A stretch of DNA of 64,000 nucleotides from Diplonema papillatum (lineage: Eukaryota; Euglenozoa; Diplonemea; Diplonemida; Diplonemidae), in NCBI GenBank assembly GCA_030068145.1, contig JAPJBO010000671.1, positions 62,001 to 126,000 on the forward strand. The letters run 5' to 3'. The notes beneath the pieces were generated by a model. The model was given only the letters and a program-made list of their open reading frames with translations, was not told where the DNA came from and did not search any database. Positions 32,595 through 41,775 of the stretch are shown piece by piece. The position numbers and the translations under genes were made by a program. The number at the start of each line of letters is the position of its first letter. Position 1 is the first letter of the stretch.

Positions 32595-33095
32595 CTTCGC
32601 CGCTGCTGCGGATGCGCCGCCGTCAACCACCGAATAACTGGATTGGAACCGTGTTCGTCGCAGCCGTACGCACGAACGGCATTTTCTCTTTTTTTTCGGG
32701 CTCGTACGGTTTTGTTGATTCGGGGCGTTTTTGTGATGTGTTGCGGGTCGGGTTGCGAGCTGTAGTGCACCGGGCGGTGCATCTCGCTTCCGCTGCACCT
32801 CCACGTCTAATCCCTTGTTCAAACATTTGTCATTGCGCGTCATCCAGTTTACGGTCCATTCTGCGGAGTCCGCATCACCTCGTCAACGACCACCTCGACC
32901 GCCACAAACGGCACTTTCTTTTTTTTGCGATGGTGGTTTGGTTCGGCTCTTACAGTCTGGTCTTGTGGATTTGTTGATGCGGGAGTTTTGTGGTACGTTG
33001 CGGGTTGGGTTTGTGGAGCGTAGCACCTGCTTCTCCGCTGAACCTCCAAGTCTAAACTGTTCTTCAAACATTCGTCGTCATGCGTCATGCCGGTA
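32595..33095 (+). repeat. Tandem duplication of about 250 bp inside TIR member 1
   Basis: Two diverged units (about 32595-32840 and 32850-33095) share the order CGCCGTCAACCACC-like start, CGGCAYTTTCTYTTTTTT, GGTTTTGTTGATTCGGG and TTCAAACATTYGTC. They encode nothing recognisable. Confidence 0.6.
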
Positions 33096-33104
33096 GTGCT
33101 GAGA

Positions 33105-33208
33105 TGAAAACCTCCTTCTACTCACCACCCACCCACCCACACACACACCACCCACCTACCCACCCACCCACCCACCACCCACCCACCACCCACCCACCCA
33201 CCCACCCA
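33105..33208 (+). repeat. (CCCA)n microsatellite
   Basis: A CCCA/CCCACC-rich low-complexity tract near the right end of TIR member 1. A similar CCACC-rich tract sits in the same place in member 2 (about 51.53-51.66 kb). Confidence 0.9.
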
Positions 33209-33331
33209 AGCAAATCCACTTTTTTCTCCTAAAAACGGGGTGAGTTTCGGGGAGTTTCGGGGAGTTTCGGGGAGTTTCGAGCAAGTTTCGGGGAGTTTCG
33301 GGGAACTGCCTCTGAGCCGGGATCAGGTGGT

Positions 33332-34945
33332 AATATCACCACTTTGCAAGCTTCTGAGCCGGCACTTCAGCTCAAACGACGTCTTCCGCAGCTGAAGAAA
33401 CGCCCACCAGGCTGTGTGGTGGCCCCCCGGGGCTGGCCGGAGCAAACTGCCACGTTAGCTACTTCTAGTGGGTGGCTTTGTCAACGCTTGATATTTGGAC
33501 TCAAATTCGTACTACCACAGTAGTGGTAGAAGTAGGGGTTCGCCCAATACGGGACCGATATGGCCCGCATTATGGCCGCACAACGCGTACAGATATTAGA
33601 TAGTAACAGATCCTCCTCTCCAGCCAGTGCACCCACAACTTTCCCACAAGAGAGTTCGCCCGGATAGAACCGAGTGTCACCGCAGCCTGGCACAGGCTCA
33701 GCCCGCTGCTGGGTATGCCATCCTTTGAGTACCGTACTCAGTTACGAGTCAGTGCGCCGTGGTCAAAGCTGACTCGAACCCTAATTTCTGCTACTCTGGC
33801 CCTCAGTCTGGGCTCATCTCGCACTCGAAACCCACTTTTTGCTGCGACAGGTTTCATGCCAACTCTTCGACGCTGTTGACAACAGTGTTGTCGTCAGTAA
33901 GTAGGTTGCCGAACTACAACGACAACACTTTGAATACCGACTCATCTCAGTAAACGGGAATGAGCCGGGTCAAGGTTCAGAAGATTGAAAAGAGCAAGAA
34001 CTACCACTCAGTTGCAGCATTAGCAAACAAATCTTACAAGAGCTAAATTTCAAAACGAAGGAAATCAGCAACTGGTGTGATCTGCAAGACACTTTAGAGC
34101 TTGAAAAGTTGAACACAACACAAACTTGGACCCAAATCATGGATTCAAAGCTTGGACCCAAAGCTTGGAGCCAAAGCTTGGAGCCAAAACGTGGACGTTT
34201 CTGTCACAACGTCACTCGAATGTGTGCACGCACAGGCTTGACCAAAAATAATTTGCCATGTGTATTATGTGTCAAAAAATAATTTGAAAAGTGCATTATG
34301 GTCACAAAAAATTGCCGTGTGCATTAAGGGGATTTTGAAATTTGCCATGTGTATTTGAGGTAAAAGCCCTATTTTCTACATGTTCACAATTTCTGAGCAG
34401 GATTATGCTTAGAAACTGGCGCTATTTTGCAAATGTGATCCAGTGGGTAAGTTAGCGGGTTTGCTGCAGGATTATGAGCACATGGCTTGACGGTCTCCAT
34501 GTCTGTAGGTTGGACGGCTTGGTCGCCCGGGTTGTTTCTGGTCAGGTGTTCGCAACACTGGAGGGTGCGGTTGTGCCCCACTTTTCCCCTCACGAGAGTT
34601 GTTTGGCAACGCTCGTCACCTGGAAAAACGTCTTCGGACCAGGGCCACAAGGCCTGGACAGCTGGAACATACCAGCTGAGCTGTTGACTCACAGTTGAGT
34701 GAGTGACTCTGGCACATCCTGGTGGGTCCCTGGTGCCAGTGGTGGTGAAAACGGGGAAAGTACTGTTTTGGGCACAAACTCAGGAAAAGGTACAGTTTGT
34801 GCTAAAACTAAGGAAACTGGGGAAATTACGGTTTGCCGGTGCTTACAGTCTCCGGCAAAGTTGACAGTTGAAGTCTTCACAGTTGGGGAGTTTCGCTTTA
34901 AAACTTGGTAGCGTGACTTATGTGGCGCCTGACATAAACTCTACA
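33332..34945. other. Region with relics of Mutator-like terminal repeats, no gene
   Basis: Positions about 34235-34365 contain three or four units resembling TTGCCATGTGTATTATGTGT followed by CAAAAAA. They match in style the internal units of the MULE inverted repeat at 54.15-54.31 kb. A 70-bp stretch at about 34640-34712 (CACAAGGCCTGGACAG ... GAGCTGTTGA) recurs in the MULE interior at 54034-54085. Near 34.15 kb, AAGCTTGGAGCCA is repeated three times. This is probably a decayed relative of that MULE. No coding region is recognised. Confidence 0.45.
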
Positions 34946-35761
34946 CTACACAGCCCAGTGCTTAAGCCAACCCTCTGGGTGAACCGAATCAGAGTACCAT
35001 ACCCGTGCATGTGTGAAAGCCGTTTCCGAGGTGTGGTCGTCAAAGATTGTTTTCTCTCTCTTTTTGTCGTGCAGCCAGCGGTCCGTGCAATATAAGACAT
35101 CGTTGAACTTTTCATTGTTGACTGACAATTGGAGATACGCACAATTCGACGTTGTGCACGTCGGCACGTCTTCCCACTCCTTCCAATTTGGCGTTTCCGT
35201 TGAAAACCTGGCCCAGGCCTGCACCATCACGATGAGGATCAAGGCGATCTCGGCCAGCATCCGCAGTATTTGCAACCCAAAAATGCACCTGCTTCTTGTC
35301 TTGCCACGCACCTTGCGAGCGTCCGCCACGTCAGCGTAACTTGGGCTATCGAAGTTCGCATTGATACCCGTATTGTAGTTCTTGACCATAGACTTTGGGA
35401 CACCTGCGAGGATGCTGAGGCTACCGGTTACCTCGGATTCGCGCTTGATCAAGCTGTAGACCGCACCGACGCGTACCAACCCGCACACTATAAGCAGGGA
35501 CGACATGATGATACCCATGTGGTGCTTCCACAGGATGCAGCCCACGAGCACCGTGAGTCCAAGAATTGTTTCCAAGAGCCCTACGACGCTGCACGCAAGG
35601 CCCAACTTGCTGTTGACACGCACCATATTTATTTTGCTTGTTTGCTTTGTGATCCTTTGCGGTGTGCGTGAGTCCTCCTGCCCCACATTACGGAAAATCG
35701 GAGCAGAAATTGATTCGGAGAGCACAACACCTATTGTGTCCAGCCCCTGTTCGTCTTCCAT
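34946..35761 (-). CDS. Multi-pass membrane protein of unknown family
   Basis: A 271-residue frame on the minus strand. Hydrophobic helices lie at about residues 51-75 (LGLACSVVGLLETILGLTVLVG), 80-103 (MGIIMSSLLIVCGLVRVGAVYSL) and 162-185 (LQILRMLAEIALILIVMVQAW). A polar loop separates the second and third. The C-terminal part has paired Cys (CTTSNC) and may face the lumen or outside. The layout is loosely like MARVEL or tetraspan proteins, but one helix is missing and I claim no family. An alternative start at Met46 (35626) would begin shortly before the first helix. A dispersed repeat begins about 20 bp upstream of the first ATG. Confidence 0.5.
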   Translation of the reverse strand: MEDEQGLDTIGVVLSESISAPIFRNVGQEDSRTPQRITKQTSKINMVRVNSKLGLACSVVGLLETILGLTVLVGCILWKHHMGIIMSSLLIVCGLVRVGAVYSLIKRESEVTGSLSILAGVPKSMVKNYNTGINANFDSPSYADVADARKVRGKTRSRCIFGLQILRMLAEIALILIVMVQAWARFSTETPNWKEWEDVPTCTTSNCAYLQLSVNNEKFNDVLYCTDRWLHDKKREKTIFDDHTSETAFTHARVWYSDSVHPEGWLKHWAV

Positions 35762-35783
35762 CTTATCGTCGTTTTCTTTTCTT

Positions 35784-35980
35784 GAAGAAGTGCGTAGTTT
35801 TGTTTTATTCTTTTACTTGTTTGTTGTCGACAACATATTGTGGTTGAGGTGTCATTCAGATGTAGATCTAAAGCCGCCCACGTCAAATTTTGTTAAGCAT
35901 TGAGTTCTTTTAAGTACACGAACCACATGGATTAGCATGTTGTTAAGCAGCGGCTGCCAAAACTTGCCGTGACACCTGAA
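35784..35980 (+). repeat. Dispersed repeat, copy 1
   Basis: Begins TGCGTAGTTTTGTTTTATTC, passes through TTGTCGACAACA, and ends near TTGCCGTGACACC. It contains a 43-bp insert between duplicated TGTTAAG (35891 and 35941). Copies 2-4 follow at 37.81, 43.29 and 44.38 kb. Confidence 0.75.
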
Positions 35981-36981
35981 GGGCGTGGCTTGCATTTCTG
36001 GTTGTGCGCACTTGTGGATCGCCTGCTTGGCAAGTTGCATGTAGTGCGCTTGTCAACTACTGATTACAAGAACCAATATGCATTGCGGAAAATCGGATTG
36101 TGCCAGGCGTAGACGGAGTATGAAGATAAGATATAGGTTGCTTCCCAAAGATGCAGTCCGTCAATCTCGCCACTTCGTTCCTTGTCTAGTACTGGCTCTG
36201 CGAATACGGTCCCGTTTCGGCGAGAGCCAGGACACTGTAAACAGATACTACAGTGTAGGCAAACGGATGAAAACAAATCCATCAAACAGTTAACGCTAAA
36301 CAGCTAAGATTTGTCTCAGCCAAGAGACACCTTGCGCCAGCCAGAGCGTAAGAAGCGCGCGAGGTAGCTTCGATGGAGCAAATGGCAGCAGGGATGAAGG
36401 AAAGAAGTCTGCGTGTATTCTCGACAGCCGCACACGGCGAAATGTGACGGTTAGGGGCGATGGATGCTTTTGCTTGTCACTAGGGGGTCATGCACTGGAA
36501 GAGGGTTTGGGGAGGCGAAAGCATAATCGAACTGTACTACAAACATATGCGACAACCTGGTTCGCTTGGGACGAGTTTCTGACTGCATTTTCATTTCACG
36601 TTTCTTCGAACCCACTTTGCGCTGTCCGAGTTGAGACCCTGCTGTGCTAGAGAAGAAGGTGCGTCGTACGATTGTTGCCAGGTTAAGCCATGCAAGCCTC
36701 GAGAGTAAGGGACTATCATCCGTGAATTTATCGTGTGTACTCTTTAAGGTAGGTACGGTGAACATTTGCGATCATAATTGCTCCCAGTCTTTGACCGCCA
36801 GTCTGAGAAGATCTGCGGACAAAAAGTGTCAAAGTTGACCACGGACCGTGCGATCATGTTGTACGCGGTCAAGAAGTGCGTCCAATAACTGCAACCCGCA
36901 TGACCAGTGCGCCTTGTGTGCCTGTCCGACCTTTCGCTTGGCAACTAGAGTCTCCACGAGATAGGTTTCACTCGTGCCGTG
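35981..36981. other. Region without a recognisable gene
   Basis: Only short, overlapping frames. I see no repeats or motifs of note. Confidence 0.45.
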
Positions 36982-37274
36982 TCAGCCATCGAGTCCGTGC
37001 CGCAGTTCGTGCAGAAAGTACGATGCGACGGAGGCGGTTTCCGATCCTTCCCATATGTACACTTGCCCGTGCGTGATGTCTGCGGAAAAGCTCGGGTCCG
37101 GCTTGCCCAGGATGCAGACGTCGGACGGGGCAAGGAGTGCTTGCACGGTCGAAGCGGGACCCACCAAGTGCAAACCAACAACTGGTCCCTTCATGAACAA
37201 GTCCCGCCGCGTCTTCGCTTTGCCGGTGTCTTTGCCGAACTTGGTGAGGTCGGGAAACAGCCTGTAGCAAGTGA
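36982..37274 (-). CDS. Orphan 3'-terminal exon of unknown protein
   Basis: A strong acceptor (CACTTGCTACAG) on the minus strand precedes a frame that ends at a stop at 36982 (about 93 codons). The peptide begins LFPDLTKFGKDTG, continues GPVVGLHLVGPASTVQALL and DVCILGKPDPSF, and ends HGQVYIWEGSETASVASYF. Charge balance and strand/helix alternation look like true coding. GQVYIWEGSE faintly resembles the core strand of gelsolin repeats, but I would not assign the family on that. Upstream exons were not found; the next 800 bp hold repeats. Confidence 0.45.
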
Positions 37275-37336
37275 GTTTAGCTCTCTCTCTAGTCGTGTTG
37301 CTGCGGTTGTCAATAATATGGAGTTGCTCAAACACG

Positions 37337-38119
37337 GGATAGGTAAAAGGTTTAAGAACCTACACAAGAAGTTGCAAACTTCGAGTCAACTCTCGCGTTA
37401 CTGGGGGGGAAATCTTTGGGGGTCTCCGTCGGTTTGTGTTTTTATTTTTTTCTATTTCAAACTTTTTATTTTTTGGAATTATTTTTTCGGGGGTTCGCGT
37501 AACCCTTCTTTTCCGGAAGATAACGTTATCTTTTCTCTGGCGCTCTTTTTCTCTCTGTCTCTCTTTTTGGCTAGCAAAGCGACCACGACCACACCCGTAA
37601 TGAATGTGATCAAGGGCCCCCGCGTTCTACATGTTGAGCATTGAGTTCTTTGAAGTGCAAGTGCCATCAAGGCAGGCGAGCACTGTTGAGCAGGGTTTGC
37701 CAAGTAGCCCGTACCGGTCTAAGTCTTCATTGTAACTTCCATAAGTACTCCGTTGGGACGGGTCCGACGGTCCGTTAGTCATCAGCGACATCGGGCGGGG
37801 AAAAAAAGAAATGCGTAGTTTTGTTTTATGCTTTAACTTGTTAGTTGTCGACAACTTGTTTTGTGTTGAGGTGTCATTCAGATGTAAATCTAAAGCCACC
37901 CACGGCAAATTTTGTTAAGCATTGAGTTCTTTTAAGTACATGAACCACATGGATTAACATGCACTTGTTAAGCAGCGGCTGCCAAAACTTGCCGTGACAC
38001 CTATGATCAAAGTAAGTAGGAAAGGAGAAAGGTTGTTTAAAAAAAAAGGAAATGGGGGTAGGTGATATTTTTTCGACCCTCGTAGCTCGCTGGGTCAGGC
38101 GCGCCAGGTAGGTGCTGGG
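37337..38119. other. Repeat-bearing intergenic region
   Basis: T-rich sequence followed by a diverged miniature insertion unit (37632-37690) and dispersed repeat copy 2 (37807-38005). No coding region is recognised. Confidence 0.5.
37807..38005 (+). repeat. Dispersed repeat, copy 2
   Basis: About 90% like copy 1 by eye. The internal insert lies between TGTTAAG at 37913 and TGTTAAG at 37966. Confidence 0.75.
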
Positions 38120-40555
38120 CTAATTTCGGTCTGGGCTTGGGCTTTGCAGTCCTTCCGAATTCCCTTCACAGGTCCTTTCGTGCACACCCACACCAAACTG
38201 GTTAGCGAACGGGTTGCCGGACCTTGTTGTTGTCACGCCACAATGGCGGCATTTGAGTACGTTCTGGGAATTCGCTGCTTGTGTTGGCGTTGACGGACCC
38301 ATCGGAAGAACAGGTGATCGCGATTCCGGCGTTTGCGGTCGAGCGCTTGGCTGTTCCGGTGTTACCGGGCGAGTCATTGACTGTTCCGGTGTTACCGGGC
38401 GAGTCATTGACTGTTCCGGTGTTACCGGGCGAGTCATTGACTGTTCCGGTGTTACCGGGCGAGTCATTGACTGTTCCGGTGTTACCGGGCGAGTCATTGA
38501 CTGTTCCGGTGTTACCGGGCGAGTCATTGACTGTTCCGGTGTTACCGGGCGAGTCATTGACTGTTCCGGTGTTACCGGGCGAGTCATTGACTGTTCCGGT
38601 GTTACCGGGCGAGTCATTGACTGTTCCGGTGTTACCGGGCGAGTCATTGACTGTTCCGGTGTTACCGGGCGAGTCATTGACTGTTCCGGTGTTACCGGGC
38701 GAGTCATTGACTGTTCCGGTGTTACCGGGCGAGTCATTGACTGTTCCGGTGTTACCGGGCGAGTCATTGACTGTTCCGGTGTTACCGGGCGAGTCATTGA
38801 CTGTTCCGGTGTTACCGGGCGAGTCATTGACTGTTCCGGTGTTACCGGGCGAGTCATTGACTGTTCCGGTGTTACCGGGCGAGTCATTGACTGTTCCGGT
38901 GTTACCGGGCGAGTCATTGACTGTTCCGGTGTTACCGGGCGAGTCATTGACTGTTCCGGTGTTACCGGGCGAGTCATTGACTGTTCCGGTGATGCCGGTT
39001 GGGCGGGTGGCCGTTCCGGCGATTCCGGTTGTGCAGCCGGTTGCCGTTCACGCAGGTGTACCGGTTCCTCTGGGAGTGTCGAGGAGACGGAGGGGCTGTC
39101 GCGGGATTCTGCTCGAGGGTTGAGGAACCTTTTGAGCTGTATGTTGGTGAGCGTGCCTAGGACTGGGATGTAGTGCACTCGGGCAATATAGCCAAGCATT
39201 ACGAGAGGGCCTGCTTCCCCTACCGTTTGTGTGTGGAACTTGCTTCTCTCATCGATTGAAAAAAGGCGTATTTGCACCTTCCTGAGCTTTGTGAAGGCTA
39301 CAAGAGAGAGGTAATCACCCCAACTGTAGTTCTCGCGCAACTTTTCGATGTATTGGGAAGTGTCCCAATAGTCAGCCAATTCGTTGCGAAGAGCCATCTG
39401 GTCTCCTTGTTCGTAGGTTAAGCTGAGGAACAAGCAATTCCCGTCGCCAGCTACTGTTCGTGGCTGCACCCCTATCTGTCTCAGTCTAGCTGTCAGTTTT
39501 AACTCACGTTTCAGTAGTCTGTCACGTGGGTCTTCTTCTCGTGGTCTGGCGGATGGGGAAATGATTGGTATGCAGTTTTCTCTCGAAAGTGAGGATACTA
39601 CTTCACTTACTTTCTTTGTTCTTCTTCGACCTACTCTTTTTTCTTCTTCTATAAGTGGCAACCCTGCGTAGTACGACACCGTGCATTTCTGAAACCATTG
39701 TGTCAAAGCTCGCTGCGACGCGCCGAGGTTGGGCAAACGTTCTTGCACACCATGATGAAAGACTGTTTTCATCTTTTGGATCCGATGCCCTCTATTCAGC
39801 AGCAGGTAGAGTACTAGCTGAATTTCTCTCAGCGCGTCGTGCCAGTTGTTGCAAAGGTTGAGGCAGCGGATGAGCAAGTTTTTCAAAATGGCTGACCCCT
39901 GGTGGTCAGGAATTGTCGACCATTGATGAACGAACCTCACTGGCTTGAAATGCCAGTTTCTTGTTTTGTCGTTGACTGAAAGCCTGACAAAGCTAAGGTG
40001 TTCACTAGTGATTTGCTCGAGCCGTATTCGTATCCCCAGGTACTCCACATCGCCTTCTGCTAGGGTGGTTTCTTTATAAATCATTTTGTACAGTGATGCT
40101 GGGGGTGGCTCGACTCCCCATGTAAGGAAGTCATCCATGTATCGTTTCGAGTCTCGATGTGCTCTTGCTTTCGCCTCGTCTTCCTTCATGAGCTCGTCTA
40201 CATATCTGGACTCGACATCGTAGCAATACAAGTTTGCTAAATCGGGTGATGCGTTGGCTCCAAGCGGAAGTCCGAATATCTGTCTCATGCCCGAACGTTT
40301 GATTTCAAAACGATGTTCAACGAGCACCCACAAGAAGACCTCAAAAAAGGTGTCTCTAATGCGGTGAAAGAAGCCTTCGAATTTTCCAAAACAAGCGAGT
40401 TCACACTTTTTGGAGGCACCAAAAAGGAGAAGTCCTATACACTGCAAGATATCGAATCTCTCATCGCCCTCTGCGTTGATAACTGCTACGTAGAGCAAGG
40501 GTGTCTCGAAGGTACCTGTATCGTTGCTTGATTTCTGCGGCGACTTCATCAGCAC
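38120..40555 (-). CDS. Penelope-like RT palm, OTU domain, (TPEQSMTRPV)n and zinc finger
   Basis: An 811-codon frame. RT palm: GMRQIFGLPLGANASPDLANL followed by RYMDDFLTWG, with the YMDD box at about residues 136-139, then EYLGIRIRL. Residues about 360-465 form an OTU cysteine-protease domain: VAGDGNCLFLSLTYEQG holds the catalytic Asp and Cys, WGDYLSLVAF the middle helix, and VHYIPVLG the His. Residues about 525-735 are 21 repeats of a Pro/Thr decapeptide. The last 45 residues hold a C-x2-C ... H-x4-C zinc finger (CRHCGV ... VHERTC). OTU proteins cleave ubiquitin-like modifiers; a role in protecting the element's proteins from turnover is my inference. The frame's first 90 residues do not align to RT and may be intronic. 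Confidence 0.7.
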   Translation of the reverse strand: MLMKSPQKSSNDTGTFETPLLYVAVINAEGDERFDILQCIGLLLFGASKKCELACFGKFEGFFHRIRDTFFEVFLWVLVEHRFEIKRSGMRQIFGLPLGANASPDLANLYCYDVESRYVDELMKEDEAKARAHRDSKRYMDDFLTWGVEPPPASLYKMIYKETTLAEGDVEYLGIRIRLEQITSEHLSFVRLSVNDKTRNWHFKPVRFVHQWSTIPDHQGSAILKNLLIRCLNLCNNWHDALREIQLVLYLLLNRGHRIQKMKTVFHHGVQERLPNLGASQRALTQWFQKCTVSYYAGLPLIEEEKRVGRRRTKKVSEVVSSLSRENCIPIISPSARPREEDPRDRLLKRELKLTARLRQIGVQPRTVAGDGNCLFLSLTYEQGDQMALRNELADYWDTSQYIEKLRENYSWGDYLSLVAFTKLRKVQIRLFSIDERSKFHTQTVGEAGPLVMLGYIARVHYIPVLGTLTNIQLKRFLNPRAESRDSPSVSSTLPEEPVHLRERQPAAQPESPERPPAQPASPEQSMTRPVTPEQSMTRPVTPEQSMTRPVTPEQSMTRPVTPEQSMTRPVTPEQSMTRPVTPEQSMTRPVTPEQSMTRPVTPEQSMTRPVTPEQSMTRPVTPEQSMTRPVTPEQSMTRPVTPEQSMTRPVTPEQSMTRPVTPEQSMTRPVTPEQSMTRPVTPEQSMTRPVTPEQSMTRPVTPEQSMTRPVTPEQSMTRPVTPEQSMTRPVTPEQPSARPQTPESRSPVLPMGPSTPTQAANSQNVLKCRHCGVTTTRSGNPFANQFGVGVHERTCEGNSEGLQSPSPDRN
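38358..38990 (-). repeat. 30-bp tandem array, 21 copies
   Basis: A 30-bp unit (GTTACCGGGCGAGTCATTGA plus CTGTTCCGGT on plus) repeats about 21 times with no visible change. The unit is a multiple of three, so the minus frame encodes SMTRPVTPEQ repeats; two plus frames also stay open. There are no spacers, so it is not a CRISPR array. Confidence 0.97.
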
Positions 40556-40602
40556 TTTCGATGATCCAGTATCTGGAAATCCCTTTCTCTGCTTTCAGAA
40601 TG

Positions 40603-41775
40603 TCATCTTTTGCTTTTAAAAACTGCATCACTAGTCGCTGCTTTTGGTTTTCTTTTCGTAGGCTTCGACTGGGGAGGCGGAGGTGCGGGAGGAGGTTCGT
40701 CGTCAAACTCAAGGCCGTTAAGTTCTTTCCCGCAGACGGGGGGGCTGCGAGAGGATACTCCTGCTATCCAGCGCATTCCTTTCTTTTCCTTGTGTAGTTT
40801 TGGGAGGCCATAAAGGTATGGTAGCTTACCTACAGGGCTGAATCCCAGCGACACGTTTCTTGCAGCTAGAGTAGTTCGCAACTCGTCGATGTCATGTACA
40901 TCTGCGTAGCAGTTTGAACGAAGTTGGTTTTGCAGCATCCGATGGTAGTGTTTTTTACACACAACCCCTACGTCGTGTCTGCTTTTGTCAACTTTCGTCA
41001 GGACGAAGTGTGACTTTAACACTTTCAGAGAGTCTAGGACTTTCTTTGGAAGGGTGTCTGGTGTGAGGTGTGGGTGTTTGGCGAACCTCGTTTTCATTTC
41101 GGATACAATTGCATCTGTTAATTTTTCTTGTACCGAGTGGGAGCTAGCTTTGAACGTGGATGTTACGTAGGAAGAAATGTCGCTTTCCATGTTCTCGAAC
41201 ACTTGGTCTATATGCGAAGGTAGTCTGTATTTGAGGCCCATGTCGAAGAGGTGCAGTAGCTCCTCGTCCATTTTAATGTCGTGGGCCCTGCACATGACAT
41301 GCCCTTCATGAGTAACGTCGGCTGTGTTTTCTTTGAGGAACTGTGAACAGGGGCAAGACTTTGCCAGGTCTTGGAAGTCTACTTGCAACGTGCTGAGACT
41401 TTCTTCAGTCACATTTAGCAAAAAGCTAGATGTGGGGGGGCCCAGTTTGTTGCAGATCCTTGTTTTGCTAAGCAGCTCGGGTGCAGGGCAGGCGTCAACA
41501 ACCTTCTGGCTGCGTAGGACCTGACCGAGCTGGATAGCATCAATCGTTTTGTGCGAGAAGTTGAGCTTGAGCCATTTTATGGAGAAGTCTCTTTTTCTTT
41601 GCAATTTCTTCAGCGAAAAGGGCGTCAGGCGGGAGATCAGCTTTCTTTCGAGTACTTCTACTTTCGTTGTAAAGTACTCGCCAGCTAGGAAGCGGCGCAT
41701 GAAAGAAAGAACTCGTGTAACTCGGCGTAGCTGCCAGTTATCGAGATCGTACTCTGCCAGCGTAGCTTCATCCAA
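40603..41775 (-). CDS. Penelope-like RT, N-terminal and finger region
   Basis: A 390-codon frame directly upstream of the palm frame. The N-terminal 230 residues are helical and basic without a known domain. At about residues 265-345, KSHFVLTKVDKSRHDVGVVC and KLPYLYGLPKLHKEKKGMRW match the finger motifs of Penelope-like RTs, where PKLHK is a hallmark. The last 45 residues are Pro/Lys-rich (PPPAPPPPQSKPTKRKP) and probably lie past the true exon end. It reads on toward the frame at 38120-40555, which holds the catalytic YMDD box. Confidence 0.6.
   Translation of the reverse strand: MDEATLAEYDLDNWQLRRVTRVLSFMRRFLAGEYFTTKVEVLERKLISRLTPFSLKKLQRKRDFSIKWLKLNFSHKTIDAIQLGQVLRSQKVVDACPAPELLSKTRICNKLGPPTSSFLLNVTEESLSTLQVDFQDLAKSCPCSQFLKENTADVTHEGHVMCRAHDIKMDEELLHLFDMGLKYRLPSHIDQVFENMESDISSYVTSTFKASSHSVQEKLTDAIVSEMKTRFAKHPHLTPDTLPKKVLDSLKVLKSHFVLTKVDKSRHDVGVVCKKHYHRMLQNQLRSNCYADVHDIDELRTTLAARNVSLGFSPVGKLPYLYGLPKLHKEKKGMRWIAGVSSRSPPVCGKELNGLEFDDEPPPAPPPPQSKPTKRKPKAATSDAVFKSKR

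Larger units (their letters stand above)
32232..33331. mobile_element. TIR DNA transposon with AGTTTCGGGG subterminal repeats (member 1)
   Basis: Ends are ACCACCTGATCC (32232-32243) and its inverted complement GGATCAGGTGGT (33320-33331). The 3-bp AAT flanks both sides (32229-32231 and 33332-33334). Just inside each end lies an array of AGTTTCGGGG units, in the same orientation at both ends. The interior holds a tandem duplication of about 250 bp and a (CCCA)n tract, with no transposase seen, so it is non-autonomous. Member 2 is at 49741-51783. Subterminal repeats and 3-bp duplications recall En/Spm or PIF-Harbinger elements, but the termini match neither consensus. Confidence 0.78.
38120..41775 (-). 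mobile_element. Penelope-like retroelement with OTU domain and decapeptide array
   Basis: The minus-strand coding part spans about 3.65 kb. The upstream frame (41775-40603) carries N-terminal and finger regions; the downstream frame (40555-38120) carries palm, OTU and tail. The RT is thus divided between frames, by an intron or by decay, so the copy may not be whole. No GIY-YIG endonuclease was found, as in the EN-minus Penelope-like groups (Athena, Coprina). No terminal repeats were identified, and the 3' end is uncertain. Confidence 0.68.

Noticed and set aside
38358-38990. Regular direct repeats suggestive of a CRISPR array
   Set aside because: There are no spacers between units, and the repeats are coding in a eukaryotic element.
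38214-39173. Two plus-strand frames with perfect peptide repeats across the 30-bp array
   Set aside because: They are shadows of the minus-strand decapeptide array; a 30-bp unit keeps any stop-free frame open.
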